NCBI GenBank assembly: GCA_002748735.1
Contig: PDTC01000010.1
Location: 124,001 to 188,000 of the forward strand
From: Desulfobulbus propionicus
GTDB taxonomy: Bacteria; Desulfobacterota; Desulfobulbia; Desulfobulbales; Desulfobulbaceae
Length of the DNA stretch: 64,000 nucleotides
Direction of reading: 5' to 3'
The notes beneath the pieces were generated by a model. The model was not told the origin of the DNA and did not search any database. It saw only the letters and a list, made by a program, of their open reading frames with translations. Position 1 is the stretch's first letter. Every line of letters starts with the position of its first letter. The position numbers and the translations under genes were made by a program. This document shows, piece after piece, positions 45,001 through 52,423 of this stretch.

Positions 45001-45440
45001 GGCAACGCTGCTGGCACCTCATCCTCCTCGAGGAGATGTTGACGCGGGGGATCACCTGCAGTGGTTAGCCTGGCAAACGCCTCCTGCGTCGCTACCACTA
45101 GCTGTTCATTTTCAGTATCCCCTGCACCGATACCAGCACAGTAGGTCTCAATACGGTTGATCGTGGCCGCCATAATTGCGGCCGCTTCAGGACTAAGCGT
45201 TTCCTCTGCTTCAACCAGAGATTCCAGATGCACCTCCATGGCCCCGGCAATGGCGCTGAGTCCCTCGATGCCGACCATGGAAGAGGCACCTTTGATAATA
45301 TGTGTCAGCCGGTAAACCTCGGCCAGCAGATCAGGACGAGCAGGTGTCTCACTCAACTGAGCAATATGTGATTTCAAAACAGGCAGATAGGTTCGTACCT
45401 CCTCAAGGTAACCGCTAAGATATTCACTGGCGACAGCCAT
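42033..45440 (-). CDS. Hybrid chemotaxis kinase with three HPt domains and a receiver (ChpA-like)
   Basis: A 1135-residue CheA of the Pil-Chp type. Three HPt domains carry phospho-acceptor histidines His47 (LTHIIKGASSMVG), His204 (VHTVKGAAGMLG) and His387 (VHTIKGASAVIG), each in a clear HPt consensus. A linker and a P3-like dimerisation part (about 530-650) follow. The kinase ATPase has LIRNAIHHGIET, FSDDGQGLD and GRGIGMDVVRENLKELQG. The CheW-like regulatory domain follows (about 840-980), then a C-terminal receiver with Asp1054 in CILLDIEMPKMNGYE. E. coli CheA has one HPt; Pseudomonas ChpA has more. The start overlaps the upstream cheW stop (TGATG). Confidence 0.95.
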   Translation of the reverse strand: MAVASEYLSGYLEEVRTYLPVLKSHIAQLSETPARPDLLAEVYRLTHIIKGASSMVGIEGLSAIAGAMEVHLESLVEAEETLSPEAAAIMAATINRIETYCAGIGAGDTENEQLVVATQEAFARLTTAGDPPRQHLLEEDEVPAALPGDILSDNELLLEFRKEAQQHFQEMQRLLGEMRDAVTVQCPIDAQLREQVRQVRRQVHTVKGAAGMLGLDAVEALGRQVEEVLDWLYEKAADIDPGVMENLDEVTGQLALLVEERRSYETKRAESAIHCLHQWIQRGKVIEPPGLDLGAPSAPEKEKRQTSEAIQPVQEASSGDSTSGSLGSDLFSDEDRAILLEGFREEAEEHLQQLHKAMEILESEITTDGPLSDDHREEVRRVRRAVHTIKGASAVIGQENISGYAHRVEDFLDWLYEEAETAGPELINALLNALDIVGRLVEESQSVDLQQMQVILARLEEFSLRGTEPQGEVDVEEAYAQVESPGISLPEVELASRRQADTEKEKQESLQPTGPVEIAPTVRVAQTQIDTLVNLANELLVGISGFDRNMDRLHETIDELERATARIKDIALELETNFEVKALEDLRERFSRVEPTPTDMRGAEGCSDFDTMELDRYSRLNLIIRSLNESAIDVSAIRSTLDRVYSGLGGDINRQRRVVRELQLQTLHARMSPMSDVVPRLSRTVRDVALRLGKRVRLQINGEDVELDRMVWEKLADPLMHLIRNAIHHGIETTEERSASGKDPLAVLTLSGRREGNSIVIRFSDDGQGLDFKAIAAKARHLGLGEQLTEMDEQQLIECIFYPGFSTKTITEISGRGIGMDVVRENLKELQGSVSVETAKGKGTTFVMRVPLTMGVVRCLMVRITQVIYAIPINDVHEVRRVNGADIIEEKGIIYQNNKELPWYALESLLGHDPPGQEPHPLALLFEAGGRDVMLSIPGIIGQREVVVKELGSQLGTVPGISGAAVLGDGSVVPVLDVAGLISNNRMSGQTPQFRQQLEVPRPFTLMIVDDSISIRRVMSRLIRAQGWQPLEARDGLEALQLLEENEPDCILLDIEMPKMNGYEFLLKFGNLSRFREVPVVMLTSRTSAKHRERAFALGARGFLNKPCRDEDLVDIVVSLTGVSSAESLEQYGDG

Positions 45441-46063
45441 CAGTTCCCCTGCTCCTCTTGTGCAGATTGACGCCCTGCCTCCATGTGTTGTCGCCAGTTA
45501 CGTAACACCACTGATTCGGCAAGCCGGTTGCTGTCAAATATATTGATCTTCCGTTCACCGAACTCAAGAACACCACGAATGTAAAAGGCCAGATTTTCCG
45601 GATCAGTTCCTTGATCAACAGGTTTTAGTCCCTCTGCATTTTGCTCATTGACGTTAATGACTCCGATAAATTTCTCCACAGGAAGACAGAATTTGAACCC
45701 CTTTACATGAAACAGGAGAAAAGGTAGAGCATCCGATGTCGTGGAAATTTCTTGCAGCCCAAACAGAAGATGAAAATCCACCACGGAAAGAATTTCTCCA
45801 CGCAGTTGAATAATACCGGGAATCCAGGGCGGCAGATGGGGCAGCGGGATGGACGTTGGCAACTTGCCAATCTCCTGAACAACCTCAATCGGTAGCGCGG
45901 TTTCCTCCTTGCCAAGGAGAAAGACGATAAATGGCTTTTTTTTGCGGATCTTTTTTTTAGTGGCACGCTGCCTGAGAAAATCCTGTTCCAGGAAGGGTGC
46001 AGTTCCACGGTCAATCCTGGCGAGCAGCGTCTGCAGGCTGTCAGTTTCCTTTCTGGGCTCCAT
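45440..46063 (-). CDS. CheW-like protein with N-terminal extension
   Basis: A 207-residue CheW protein. The first 40 residues are charged (RQRATKKKIRKKK), then a CheW domain (FIVFLLGKEETALPIEVVQEIGKLPTSIPLPHLPPWIPGIIQLRGEILSVVDFHLLFGL). The IIQLRGEILSVVD motif is a strong CheW signature. It ends LRNWRQHMEAGRQSAQEEQGN. Its stop overlaps the start of the triple-HPt kinase gene (TGATG) and it follows the cheY-like gene by 22 nt. Confidence 0.9.
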   Translation of the reverse strand: MEPRKETDSLQTLLARIDRGTAPFLEQDFLRQRATKKKIRKKKPFIVFLLGKEETALPIEVVQEIGKLPTSIPLPHLPPWIPGIIQLRGEILSVVDFHLLFGLQEISTTSDALPFLLFHVKGFKFCLPVEKFIGVINVNEQNAEGLKPVDQGTDPENLAFYIRGVLEFGERKINIFDSNRLAESVVLRNWRQHMEAGRQSAQEEQGN

Positions 46064-46085
46064 ACGAGAGGCTCTGGCAAGGGGG

Positions 46086-46448
46086 TTATCCCATCAACTT
46101 CATGGCGTTTTCAAAGAGTTCATTTTCATCGAAGGGCTTTGTCATGTACATGTCAGCACCTTGCTTTTTTCCCCAGAATTCATCACTCTTCTGATTCTTG
46201 GAGGTGAGCATGATCACCTTGGTTGCCGGTGCCGCCTTTTTAATTTTGCGGCAGGCCTGAAAACCATTGAGCCTGGGCATAATAACATCAAGCACCACCA
46301 GATCTGGCCGCTCTGCCTCCACCTTATTCAACGCCTCTTCACCATCGGTCGCGGCAATCACGGTGTACCCGTTTTTCTCAAACGGTGCACACATTATGCT
46401 CAGCTGTGTGGGGCTGTCATCGACTACCAGAACTTTTTTTCCTGCCAT
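46086..46448 (-). CDS. CheY-like single-domain response regulator
   Basis: A 120-residue receiver with no output domain. Acidic pocket DD in VLVVDDSPTQLS, acceptor Asp in LVVLDVIMPRLNG, Thr in VIMLTSKNQ and Lys in YMTKPFDENEL are all in place. It resembles the PilG/PilH class of the Pil-Chp system. It is 122 nt downstream of the PatA-like gene and 22 nt upstream of a cheW gene. Confidence 0.93.
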   Translation of the reverse strand: MAGKKVLVVDDSPTQLSIMCAPFEKNGYTVIAATDGEEALNKVEAERPDLVVLDVIMPRLNGFQACRKIKKAAPATKVIMLTSKNQKSDEFWGKKQGADMYMTKPFDENELFENAMKLMG

Positions 46449-46570
46449 TTTTTCTCCTCAACAATCTTGCCACGCCGGTTTGTCACTACCTGGGCAAAAC
46501 CTTACTCTTCTACAACATGTACCAATCTCAACGACTCACAGAGGTGGCAACAGCTACTCCTGTGAAAGAC

Positions 46571-47923
46571 CTACAGGTGTTTTTCTATCTCCTCAATCAT
46601 CTCGTCAGGATCAAAAGGTTTGGTTAGATATGCGGCAGATCCACCCATTCTTCCTTTCATCTTGTTAATGAGTCCATCCTTGCTGGTGAGCATGATCACC
46701 GGGATATCCTTGAATTCCCTATTGCCTTTAACAATCGACAGAATCTTGTAGCCATCCATCTTCGGAAGAATAACATCAAGCATAATGAGATGCGGACGCT
46801 CCTCGCTGATTTTACTCAATGCCTCTAATCCGTTCTCCGCCTCGATAACTTTGTAGCCTTTTCGTGACAAAGCGATACAGATTACTTTTCGTGTGGTGGA
46901 GCTGTCCTCAATCACCAAGATAGTTTTCTGAACCTTCCCGAGCTCCTCTTCACGTTCCGGTTCTGGTTCACTGAGCTCTTCAGGTGCGTTGTTCACCGTT
47001 TCGACACGGACAAGATAAGTCATCAACAGCTTGAGTTGATTGGAAAAAAACGCTTTATCCGGAGCTATCTTTGCCACACGGTCCAGGTATCCCAGGGCCT
47101 CTTCTAGGTTTCCGCTGTTAAGCTGGATTAATGCAAGACAATAGGTGGCGACAATATGCCGTGGTTGTGACTTCAGCACTCGAAGATAACGATCTAGCCC
47201 TTCTTTGAGGTAACGGGGAGGCACCTCATTACGACTAGTGAGACTTTCCTGAGAGACGGTAAGATATGCCTGACAGAAATGGCAGCGATTCTCTCCCTTG
47301 TTCAGTAGAGCCCAACAGAAAAAACATTTTCGTACACGACCATTCTTAACAAGGGAGCTGGTCAAGGTAAACTTGTGAACCTCTTCGTTGATATCGGGAT
47401 CTTCCGGTGCAGTCGACTGTGCGAGGTCCAGAGACTTCTTTATGGCACTGAGATTCCCCTGAACCCTTGAATACCAGAGCCATCCCCGGGCACTATTACG
47501 GTTGTGTTTCAGGTAGGCGACAAGGTTGCCATGGGCATCTTTATACTGATGTGCTTCTGCTTGCTTGACTGCGGCTTCTAGGCAGGCTTCTCCGCTGATT
47601 TCGAGAGCATTCTGGCGATCATTCTTCCGCTTTGACGCCTCAAGTAATATATTGACCAGCGTGGCATTGATGGTCTGCTCCACCTCAAACAGAGGCATGA
47701 GCTGCACTTCCACATTTTCCCAGCCAAGAATCTCAAGGGCAGCTTCTTTGCCGATAAGATTTCCAGTGTTAGCGTTGACCAGCTCTCCCTGATATACATC
47801 AAGAAAGCCCACACCTCCATCGTGCCGCACCTCCAGGGACTGTGACTTTTTCTCCATCAAGAAAATCTGGAGAATGTTGTCCAGGGAAAAGCCGTCTATT
47901 TTCATCTGCGCAAAATCTGCCAT
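46571..47923 (-). CDS. DUF4388-like, zinc-ribbon, TPR and receiver protein (PatA-like)
   Basis: A 450-residue protein with an unusual order. The N-terminal 120 residues (DGFSLDNILQIFLMEKKSQSLEVRHDGGVGFLDVYQGELVNANTG) resemble the DUF4388/PatA N-terminal domain of gliding and pilus signalling proteins. A TPR-like helical part follows, interrupted by a two-CxxC zinc-ribbon-like motif (CFFCWALLNKGENRCHFC). Another TPR block (ATYCLALIQLNSGNLEEALGYL) precedes a C-terminal receiver with acceptor Asp in LIMLDVILPKMDGYK. It is the first gene of the chemosensory operon, and its receiver is probably a target of the triple-HPt kinase. Confidence 0.85.
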   Translation of the reverse strand: MADFAQMKIDGFSLDNILQIFLMEKKSQSLEVRHDGGVGFLDVYQGELVNANTGNLIGKEAALEILGWENVEVQLMPLFEVEQTINATLVNILLEASKRKNDRQNALEISGEACLEAAVKQAEAHQYKDAHGNLVAYLKHNRNSARGWLWYSRVQGNLSAIKKSLDLAQSTAPEDPDINEEVHKFTLTSSLVKNGRVRKCFFCWALLNKGENRCHFCQAYLTVSQESLTSRNEVPPRYLKEGLDRYLRVLKSQPRHIVATYCLALIQLNSGNLEEALGYLDRVAKIAPDKAFFSNQLKLLMTYLVRVETVNNAPEELSEPEPEREEELGKVQKTILVIEDSSTTRKVICIALSRKGYKVIEAENGLEALSKISEERPHLIMLDVILPKMDGYKILSIVKGNREFKDIPVIMLTSKDGLINKMKGRMGGSAAYLTKPFDPDEMIEEIEKHL

Positions 47924-48450
47924 AACCGTTTCTGCCGCACAGGGTGATCAGTCACAAAGAAGAGATGATAAAGTTCTACTGGTAAAAAGCCCGATACCAG
48001 GCAATATTTTGCCACTCTACATCCATTGTGCGTGAAGAACCGAAGGAATGCAAAAAAAAAATTAAGGAACTGCAAACTTGCCTGTTGTACAGGGTGAACC
48101 GTTTACACCTACGTGAAAAAAGGCCACTGGTGAGAAGAGGATGAGCTTAACATCAGCAAGAGATTAGGTCCGATTAATACCTTGAAGCATCCCCGTCAAT
48201 CCTCGTCAACTCGTCCTGCCAACCGACGAGACATGACACCCCGTTTTTGTTGCACAACTATAAGACCGAGGGTAAATTTCCGCCAAAGGCCCCAGGGAAA
48301 AGTCATCTTCGCAGACCATAATGGTGCGTTTTTTCCCTGTTCGCAGTATGCTCGGCTGTCGGCCATGACGCCTGATCCGGCAAACAGCACCTCCTCATGG
48401 TAGGAGGAGGAGAAAGCAGACAAACCGTATAGAACCATTTGAGGAGAGAC
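47924..48450. other. Divergent intergenic region upstream of the chemosensory operon and the ychF-like gene
   Basis: This 527-nt region lies between divergent genes, so it should hold both promoters. It is AT-rich near 48040-48065 (a run of A) and contains a candidate plus-strand promoter, TTGCAC then TAAATT 17 nt apart, at about 48251-48279. A cctcct...aggagg inverted repeat at about 48391-48408 is near the ychF-like start. A 73-codon plus-strand ORF at 48182-48403 has no ribosome binding site and low-complexity composition. I see no RNA gene. Confidence 0.4.
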
Positions 48451-49521
48451 ATGAAGATAGGTATTATCGGCTTACCCCAGACCGGGAAAAAAAGCCTGTT
48501 CCAGGTACTTACAGGGAGTGAGCTCCAGGACCTTCCCGGCCCGCCCAGGCCAGTGCCGGGTACAGCCGATATCGTTGACCTGCGCTTTGACCGACTCGTC
48601 AACCTCTATCAACCGAAAAAAGAGACCCGGGCCCGTATCGATCTCGTTCTCCTGCCCAGACTTGAGCAGGAGACTATTGCCCGTGGAGAAATATTTCGTG
48701 ATATCAGCGATGTGGATGCTATATGCCATGTGGTTCGAGCCTTTGAGGATGAATCGGTCTACCACGCCAGCGGTTCGGTGGACCCGCTGCGCGATGTGGA
48801 GGCGGTCAACTCGGAGCTCCTCATGCATGACCAGATCTTTGCAGAAAAACGGATCGAGCGCCTGGAAATCAGTCTAAAGAAGCTCAAAGACAAACGTCAG
48901 GCAGCAGAACTTGAGCTGATGCGGCGTATGCAGGCCCATCTCGAAGAAGAACGGCCGCTCAGACTAATGGAACTGGATGCTGACGAAAAGCTTATGATCC
49001 GCAGCTATCCCTTTATCACCTTAAAGGAGATGATCCTGGTCTTTAACGTGACAGAGGATGCCCTTGGCGACAGCTCCCTCCTCGATGCCGCAGCCGAGAT
49101 ATGCGCGGCGAACCAGATGGAGGCCATGACGGTTTCTGCACAGGTGGAAGCGGAAATTGCGCTGCTGGACAGCGAGGAAGAGCGCCGGGAATTTATGCAG
49201 GACCTGGGCATCGAGGAGCCGGCCCTGGAGCTGCTGACCCGCCTCTGCCTCAGGGCCCTGGGACGGATTTCGTTCTTCACGGTAGGCAAAGATGAGGTCC
49301 ACCAGTGGCTGGTCCGCCTGCATGCCCCGGCCCCGATGGCCGCCGGCGCCATCCACACTGACCTGCAAAAGGGTTTCATCCGTGCCGAAGTGATGAAATA
49401 TGATGAACTGATGGAGGCCGGCAGTGAGGCGGAGCTGAAAAAAGCAGGCAGGCTGTATGTTCAGGGCAAAGACTATATTGTCGAGGACGGTGACATCTTA
49501 AACATCCGTTTCAACGTCTAA
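48451..49521 (+). CDS. YchF-family P-loop ATPase/GTPase-like protein
   Basis: A 356-residue protein, about the length of YchF. It starts MKIGIIGLPQTGKKSLFQVLTGSE (P-loop GLPQTGKKS), has a central helical coiled-coil segment (about 130-180), and ends with the TGS domain closely matching YchF (AAGAIHTDLQKGFIRAEVMKYDELMEAGSEAELKKAGRLYVQGKDYIVEDGDILNIRFNV). However the G4 and G3 regions are poorly conserved, and the P-loop has QTGK in place of the usual NVGKS. This suggests a YchF paralog with altered nucleotide specificity. The start at 48451 has GAGGAG upstream. The 3' end is flanked by a 15-bp inverted repeat. Confidence 0.85.
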   Translation: MKIGIIGLPQTGKKSLFQVLTGSELQDLPGPPRPVPGTADIVDLRFDRLVNLYQPKKETRARIDLVLLPRLEQETIARGEIFRDISDVDAICHVVRAFEDESVYHASGSVDPLRDVEAVNSELLMHDQIFAEKRIERLEISLKKLKDKRQAAELELMRRMQAHLEEERPLRLMELDADEKLMIRSYPFITLKEMILVFNVTEDALGDSSLLDAAAEICAANQMEAMTVSAQVEAEIALLDSEEERREFMQDLGIEEPALELLTRLCLRALGRISFFTVGKDEVHQWLVRLHAPAPMAAGAIHTDLQKGFIRAEVMKYDELMEAGSEAELKKAGRLYVQGKDYIVEDGDILNIRFNV

Positions 49522-49522
49522 G

Positions 49523-49586
49523 CTGTCCGGCAGCCGCAATTTTGGCAAAAAAGCACTGAACCCGGGTTTCAGCGGCTGCCGGACAG
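49523..49586. terminator. 15-bp inverted repeat between convergent genes
   Basis: CTGTCCGGCAGCCGC (49523-49537) is exactly complementary to GCGGCTGCCGGACAG (49572-49586), with a 34-nt loop. It begins 1 nt after the ychF-like stop and its right arm runs into the last codons of the MATE gene. It lacks a T-run, so it may act as a bidirectional 3'-end structure or protective hairpin rather than a classical terminator. Confidence 0.6.
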
Positions 49587-50933
49587 ATGCCGCAATTGCC
49601 AGCGCAATCGCCAGCTAAGCAGTAGCGCTGCCACACTCAGGCCGCTGATCAATCCCACCCAGAACCCCTGTGGTCCCTGGGGCAGTCCCCAGAAACCAGA
49701 GATCCCCAGAATCCAGCCCACAGGCAGGCCGATCCCCCAATAGGCGAAGATCAGGAGCAGCATCGGAACCCTGGTGTCGTTGAGACCACGCAGGGCACCG
49801 GCACAGTTGACCTGGATGGCATCGGGTAACTGGAACAGACCGGCAAACAAGAGCAAAGAGGTGGCCAGACCGGCCACTGCTGGATCTGGAGAGTACATGG
49901 CAGCGATCAGCGGGGCAGAGGTGAAATAGATGAGCGCCGTACAGCAGGCACAGCCAGCGGCGAGCCACAACCCGACCCGTACTGTCCGACGCAGCCGCTC
50001 GGGGCGCTGTCGGCCAGCGGCAAAGCCCACCCGCACCGTAAGCGCTGCAGCCAGGCTGTAAGGCAGCATAAAGACCAGCGACGCAAAGTTCAGGGCGATC
50101 TGATGCGCGGCAACCACCTCTGCGCCCAGACGGGCGATGAACAGGGCAATCACTGAAAAGATCGAACACTCGATAAAGAGGGCCAGGCCGATGGGCAGGC
50201 CGAGCCGGAGAGGTTTGGTCAGGCCGATGCAGAGATGGCGGATCTCCGGGCAAAAGATTTCCAGTCTCCGGGTACGCCGATTCCACTGGAGCAGCACCAC
50301 CAGCACCAGCAGCATCACCAGCATGGACAGGGCAGTGGCGTAGCCGCAACCCACCCCTCCCAGCTCAGGCAGGCCGAAACGCCCGTAAATCAGGACCGCG
50401 TTCATCCCCATATTCACCATCAGGCCGATAAGTCCGGCCACTGTCGTCATTTTTGGCAGGGAAACACCCTCACAGGTTCCACGTAGTGCCAAAAAAAGTC
50501 CAACCACCGGCATCCCCCAGGCAATGGCCCGAAGGTACCCGACAGTGACCGGCAGGACCTCGGGAGAAACACCCATGAGGACGAGGACACGCGATGATTC
50601 GCGTACGACAAGCAGCATGATCGTGCCCAGTAGCAGACCGATCAACATACCCTGCCGCACCACCCTGCCGATAGCCGCGGTATCCCCTCTGCCATCGGCC
50701 TGCGCAACCAGGGGAGGAACAGCTCCCAGAACCCCCACCATGAAAAGATAGAGGGGAAAGAACAGACTGGACCCCACCGCGACCCCGGCCAGATCAAGGG
50801 CACTGTACCGCCCGGCCATAACAGTATCCACCACCCCCATCGCGGTCTGAAATACCTGGGCGAGCAGGAGAGGCAGGGTCAGTCCCAAAAGGCGACCACT
50901 TTCATGCAGATAGAGTATGCGAGCGCGGGTCAT
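49569..50933 (-). CDS. MATE-family multidrug/toxin exporter
   Basis: A 454-residue inner-membrane antiporter with 12 predicted TM segments in two bundles. Signatures include LLLAQVFQTAMGVVDTVMAGRYSALDLAGVAVGSSLFFPLYLF, LALRGTCEGVSLPKMTTVAGLIG, and in the second half ALRGLNDTRVPMLLLIFAYWGIGLPVGWILG. It exports cationic drugs or metabolites using a Na+ or H+ gradient; specificity is unknown (NorM-like subgroup by the 2x6 TM layout). Start ATG 50933 is preferred to the upstream TTG at 50939. There is no clear ribosome binding site. Confidence 0.92.
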   Translation of the reverse strand: MTRARILYLHESGRLLGLTLPLLLAQVFQTAMGVVDTVMAGRYSALDLAGVAVGSSLFFPLYLFMVGVLGAVPPLVAQADGRGDTAAIGRVVRQGMLIGLLLGTIMLLVVRESSRVLVLMGVSPEVLPVTVGYLRAIAWGMPVVGLFLALRGTCEGVSLPKMTTVAGLIGLMVNMGMNAVLIYGRFGLPELGGVGCGYATALSMLVMLLVLVVLLQWNRRTRRLEIFCPEIRHLCIGLTKPLRLGLPIGLALFIECSIFSVIALFIARLGAEVVAAHQIALNFASLVFMLPYSLAAALTVRVGFAAGRQRPERLRRTVRVGLWLAAGCACCTALIYFTSAPLIAAMYSPDPAVAGLATSLLLFAGLFQLPDAIQVNCAGALRGLNDTRVPMLLLIFAYWGIGLPVGWILGISGFWGLPQGPQGFWVGLISGLSVAALLLSWRLRWQLRHLSGSR

Positions 50934-51160
50934 GGACAACAGGGCAAAGAAATCAGCGAGAGAAACTCATCCGGCCTGGCGGAAGACCCGGTCACCATAC
51001 ACCTGAACCAGAGAGAAAGAAACGGATTTATCTGCAGATGACAAAAGAGGGAAATCATCTCGCTTAAATTCAGTAAAGAGGACTGTCTGCGGTGTTCAAG
51101 AGCGTTGGTGTAGGCCGTTCCATACAAGAAAAAATGGAGAGCACTGGCCAAAACAGAGAA

Positions 51161-52000
51161 TCAGAGCGTAAAAAAATCAAAGGAAAAGTGGAGGAGATCC
51201 ACTGCCAGCAGGCGGGGTGCAAGCCGTGGCGAGCGACCGGCAAGCAGATGGATGACCTCAGCACACTGCAGGGACGCACAGGTACCAATAACCGGAGCCA
51301 GGCAGCCGAGTTCTTCCTCAGCGCCCTGCCCTCCCTGCCAGAGGGCCTCAGGTCGGGTATCCCCAGGAAGCACTGTGGCAGCAAGAGCTGTCCACCCGGC
51401 TACCGCTCCGGTCACCAGCGGAAGGTTTTGCCGGGCGGCAGCCTCCTGTAAAACCCGACGAACGGCTATCCCCCCGAGGGCGTCCACAACCAGATCCACG
51501 TCCTCGAGCAGTGCAACGAACCCGTCGGCGTCAAGCATCTCTTCACGGACGACGAACTCCACGGCAGGATTGACCACCCGCACCCGGTCAGCCGTTGCAG
51601 CCGCCTTTTTTTGCCCTATAGTCTCACTGGTGCAGAGAAGCTGCCGGTTGAGATTACTCCTGTCAAAATGATCTCCATCAGCCGCACGGATATACCCGAC
51701 CCCTGCCCTGGCAAGAAATTCGACAACATACCCGCCGAGGCCACCCAGCCCAGCCACCGCCACCCGGGAGCGCAGAAGCGTGGCCTGCTCCTCCATGGAA
51801 ATGCCGGCGATATTGCGCCGATAGCGCTCCGGAACGAGCCCGGCATCCAGGGCTGCCGCCTCGACCTCTCGTAACTTGACCCCATGCTCGACACCTACCG
51901 CCAGGAGCTGCTCTTCATCCATGCACCTGGTGTTGAGGTCGGCAGGGGCCTGCCTGGCCATGGCCAGCAAAGAGGATGCCAACGGGGAGAGCTTCTTCAT
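51161..52000 (-). CDS. E1-like adenylyltransferase, ThiF/MoeB/HesA type
   Basis: A 279-residue E1-like enzyme that activates the C-terminal glycine of a ubiquitin-like sulfur carrier. An N-terminal helical part (LREVEAAALDAGLVPERYRRNI) is followed by the nucleotide fold VAVAGLGGLGGYVVEFLARAGVG, the Asp of DGDHFDRSNLNRQ, then VVDALGG and GCLAPVIGTCASLQCAEVI. The zinc-binding CxxC pairs of MoeB are not seen. The layout resembles the HesA-type proteins associated with tungsten-pterin enzymes. It starts at the last base of the MoaD-like stop (TGATG), so the two are coupled. Confidence 0.87.
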   Translation of the reverse strand: MKKLSPLASSLLAMARQAPADLNTRCMDEEQLLAVGVEHGVKLREVEAAALDAGLVPERYRRNIAGISMEEQATLLRSRVAVAGLGGLGGYVVEFLARAGVGYIRAADGDHFDRSNLNRQLLCTSETIGQKKAAATADRVRVVNPAVEFVVREEMLDADGFVALLEDVDLVVDALGGIAVRRVLQEAAARQNLPLVTGAVAGWTALAATVLPGDTRPEALWQGGQGAEEELGCLAPVIGTCASLQCAEVIHLLAGRSPRLAPRLLAVDLLHFSFDFFTL

Positions 52001-52224
52001 CAGCCCCCGCCCACTGGCGGAAAGACACCAAGCCGGTCGCCTTCAGCCAGGCCAGTTTCCAGGTCGGAACGCACCCCATTGACAAAGATCAGCCGCACCT
52101 CATCCAGGGGAATATCGAGGCGCAGGAGTACCTTTTCAACGGTATCACCAGCAGCCACCTCCATCTGCCCATCAGCCGGGGCGTACTGCCGTAGGGTGGC
52201 AAAACACTTCACTGTAATTGTCAT
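52000..52224 (-). CDS. MoaD/ThiS-family sulfur carrier protein
   Basis: A 74-residue beta-grasp protein, MTITVKCFATLRQYAPADG..., ending FPPVGGG. The terminal GG is the residue pair adenylated and thiocarboxylated by the E1 partner, encoded immediately downstream with a one-base overlap. The sequence suggests the MoaD-like branch used in molybdopterin or tungsten-pterin synthesis. No MoaE or aldehyde ferredoxin oxidoreductase gene is in the window. Confidence 0.9.
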   Translation of the reverse strand: MTITVKCFATLRQYAPADGQMEVAAGDTVEKVLLRLDIPLDEVRLIFVNGVRSDLETGLAEGDRLGVFPPVGGG

Positions 52225-52423
52225 CTGTTTCTCCTGAACGCCGCTGAAGCACTGAAATACATCGTAGCCAAGCCTTTCGGGCCAAAGGCAGCTCTTTCAA
52301 GCATACCGGCTTACTCGCCAACCTCTTCAGTGGTATAGACTGGTCCCTTTTCCGCATCAACATCGATTTGCCCTACCTTTTCTCTTCCCCTACCCTCGTT
52401 GAGAAACAGGTCCACCATAAGAC

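Noticed and set aside
48182-48403. 73-codon plus-strand ORF upstream of the ychF-like gene
   Set aside because: No ribosome binding site, and Arg/Pro/Ser-rich composition typical of non-coding frames.
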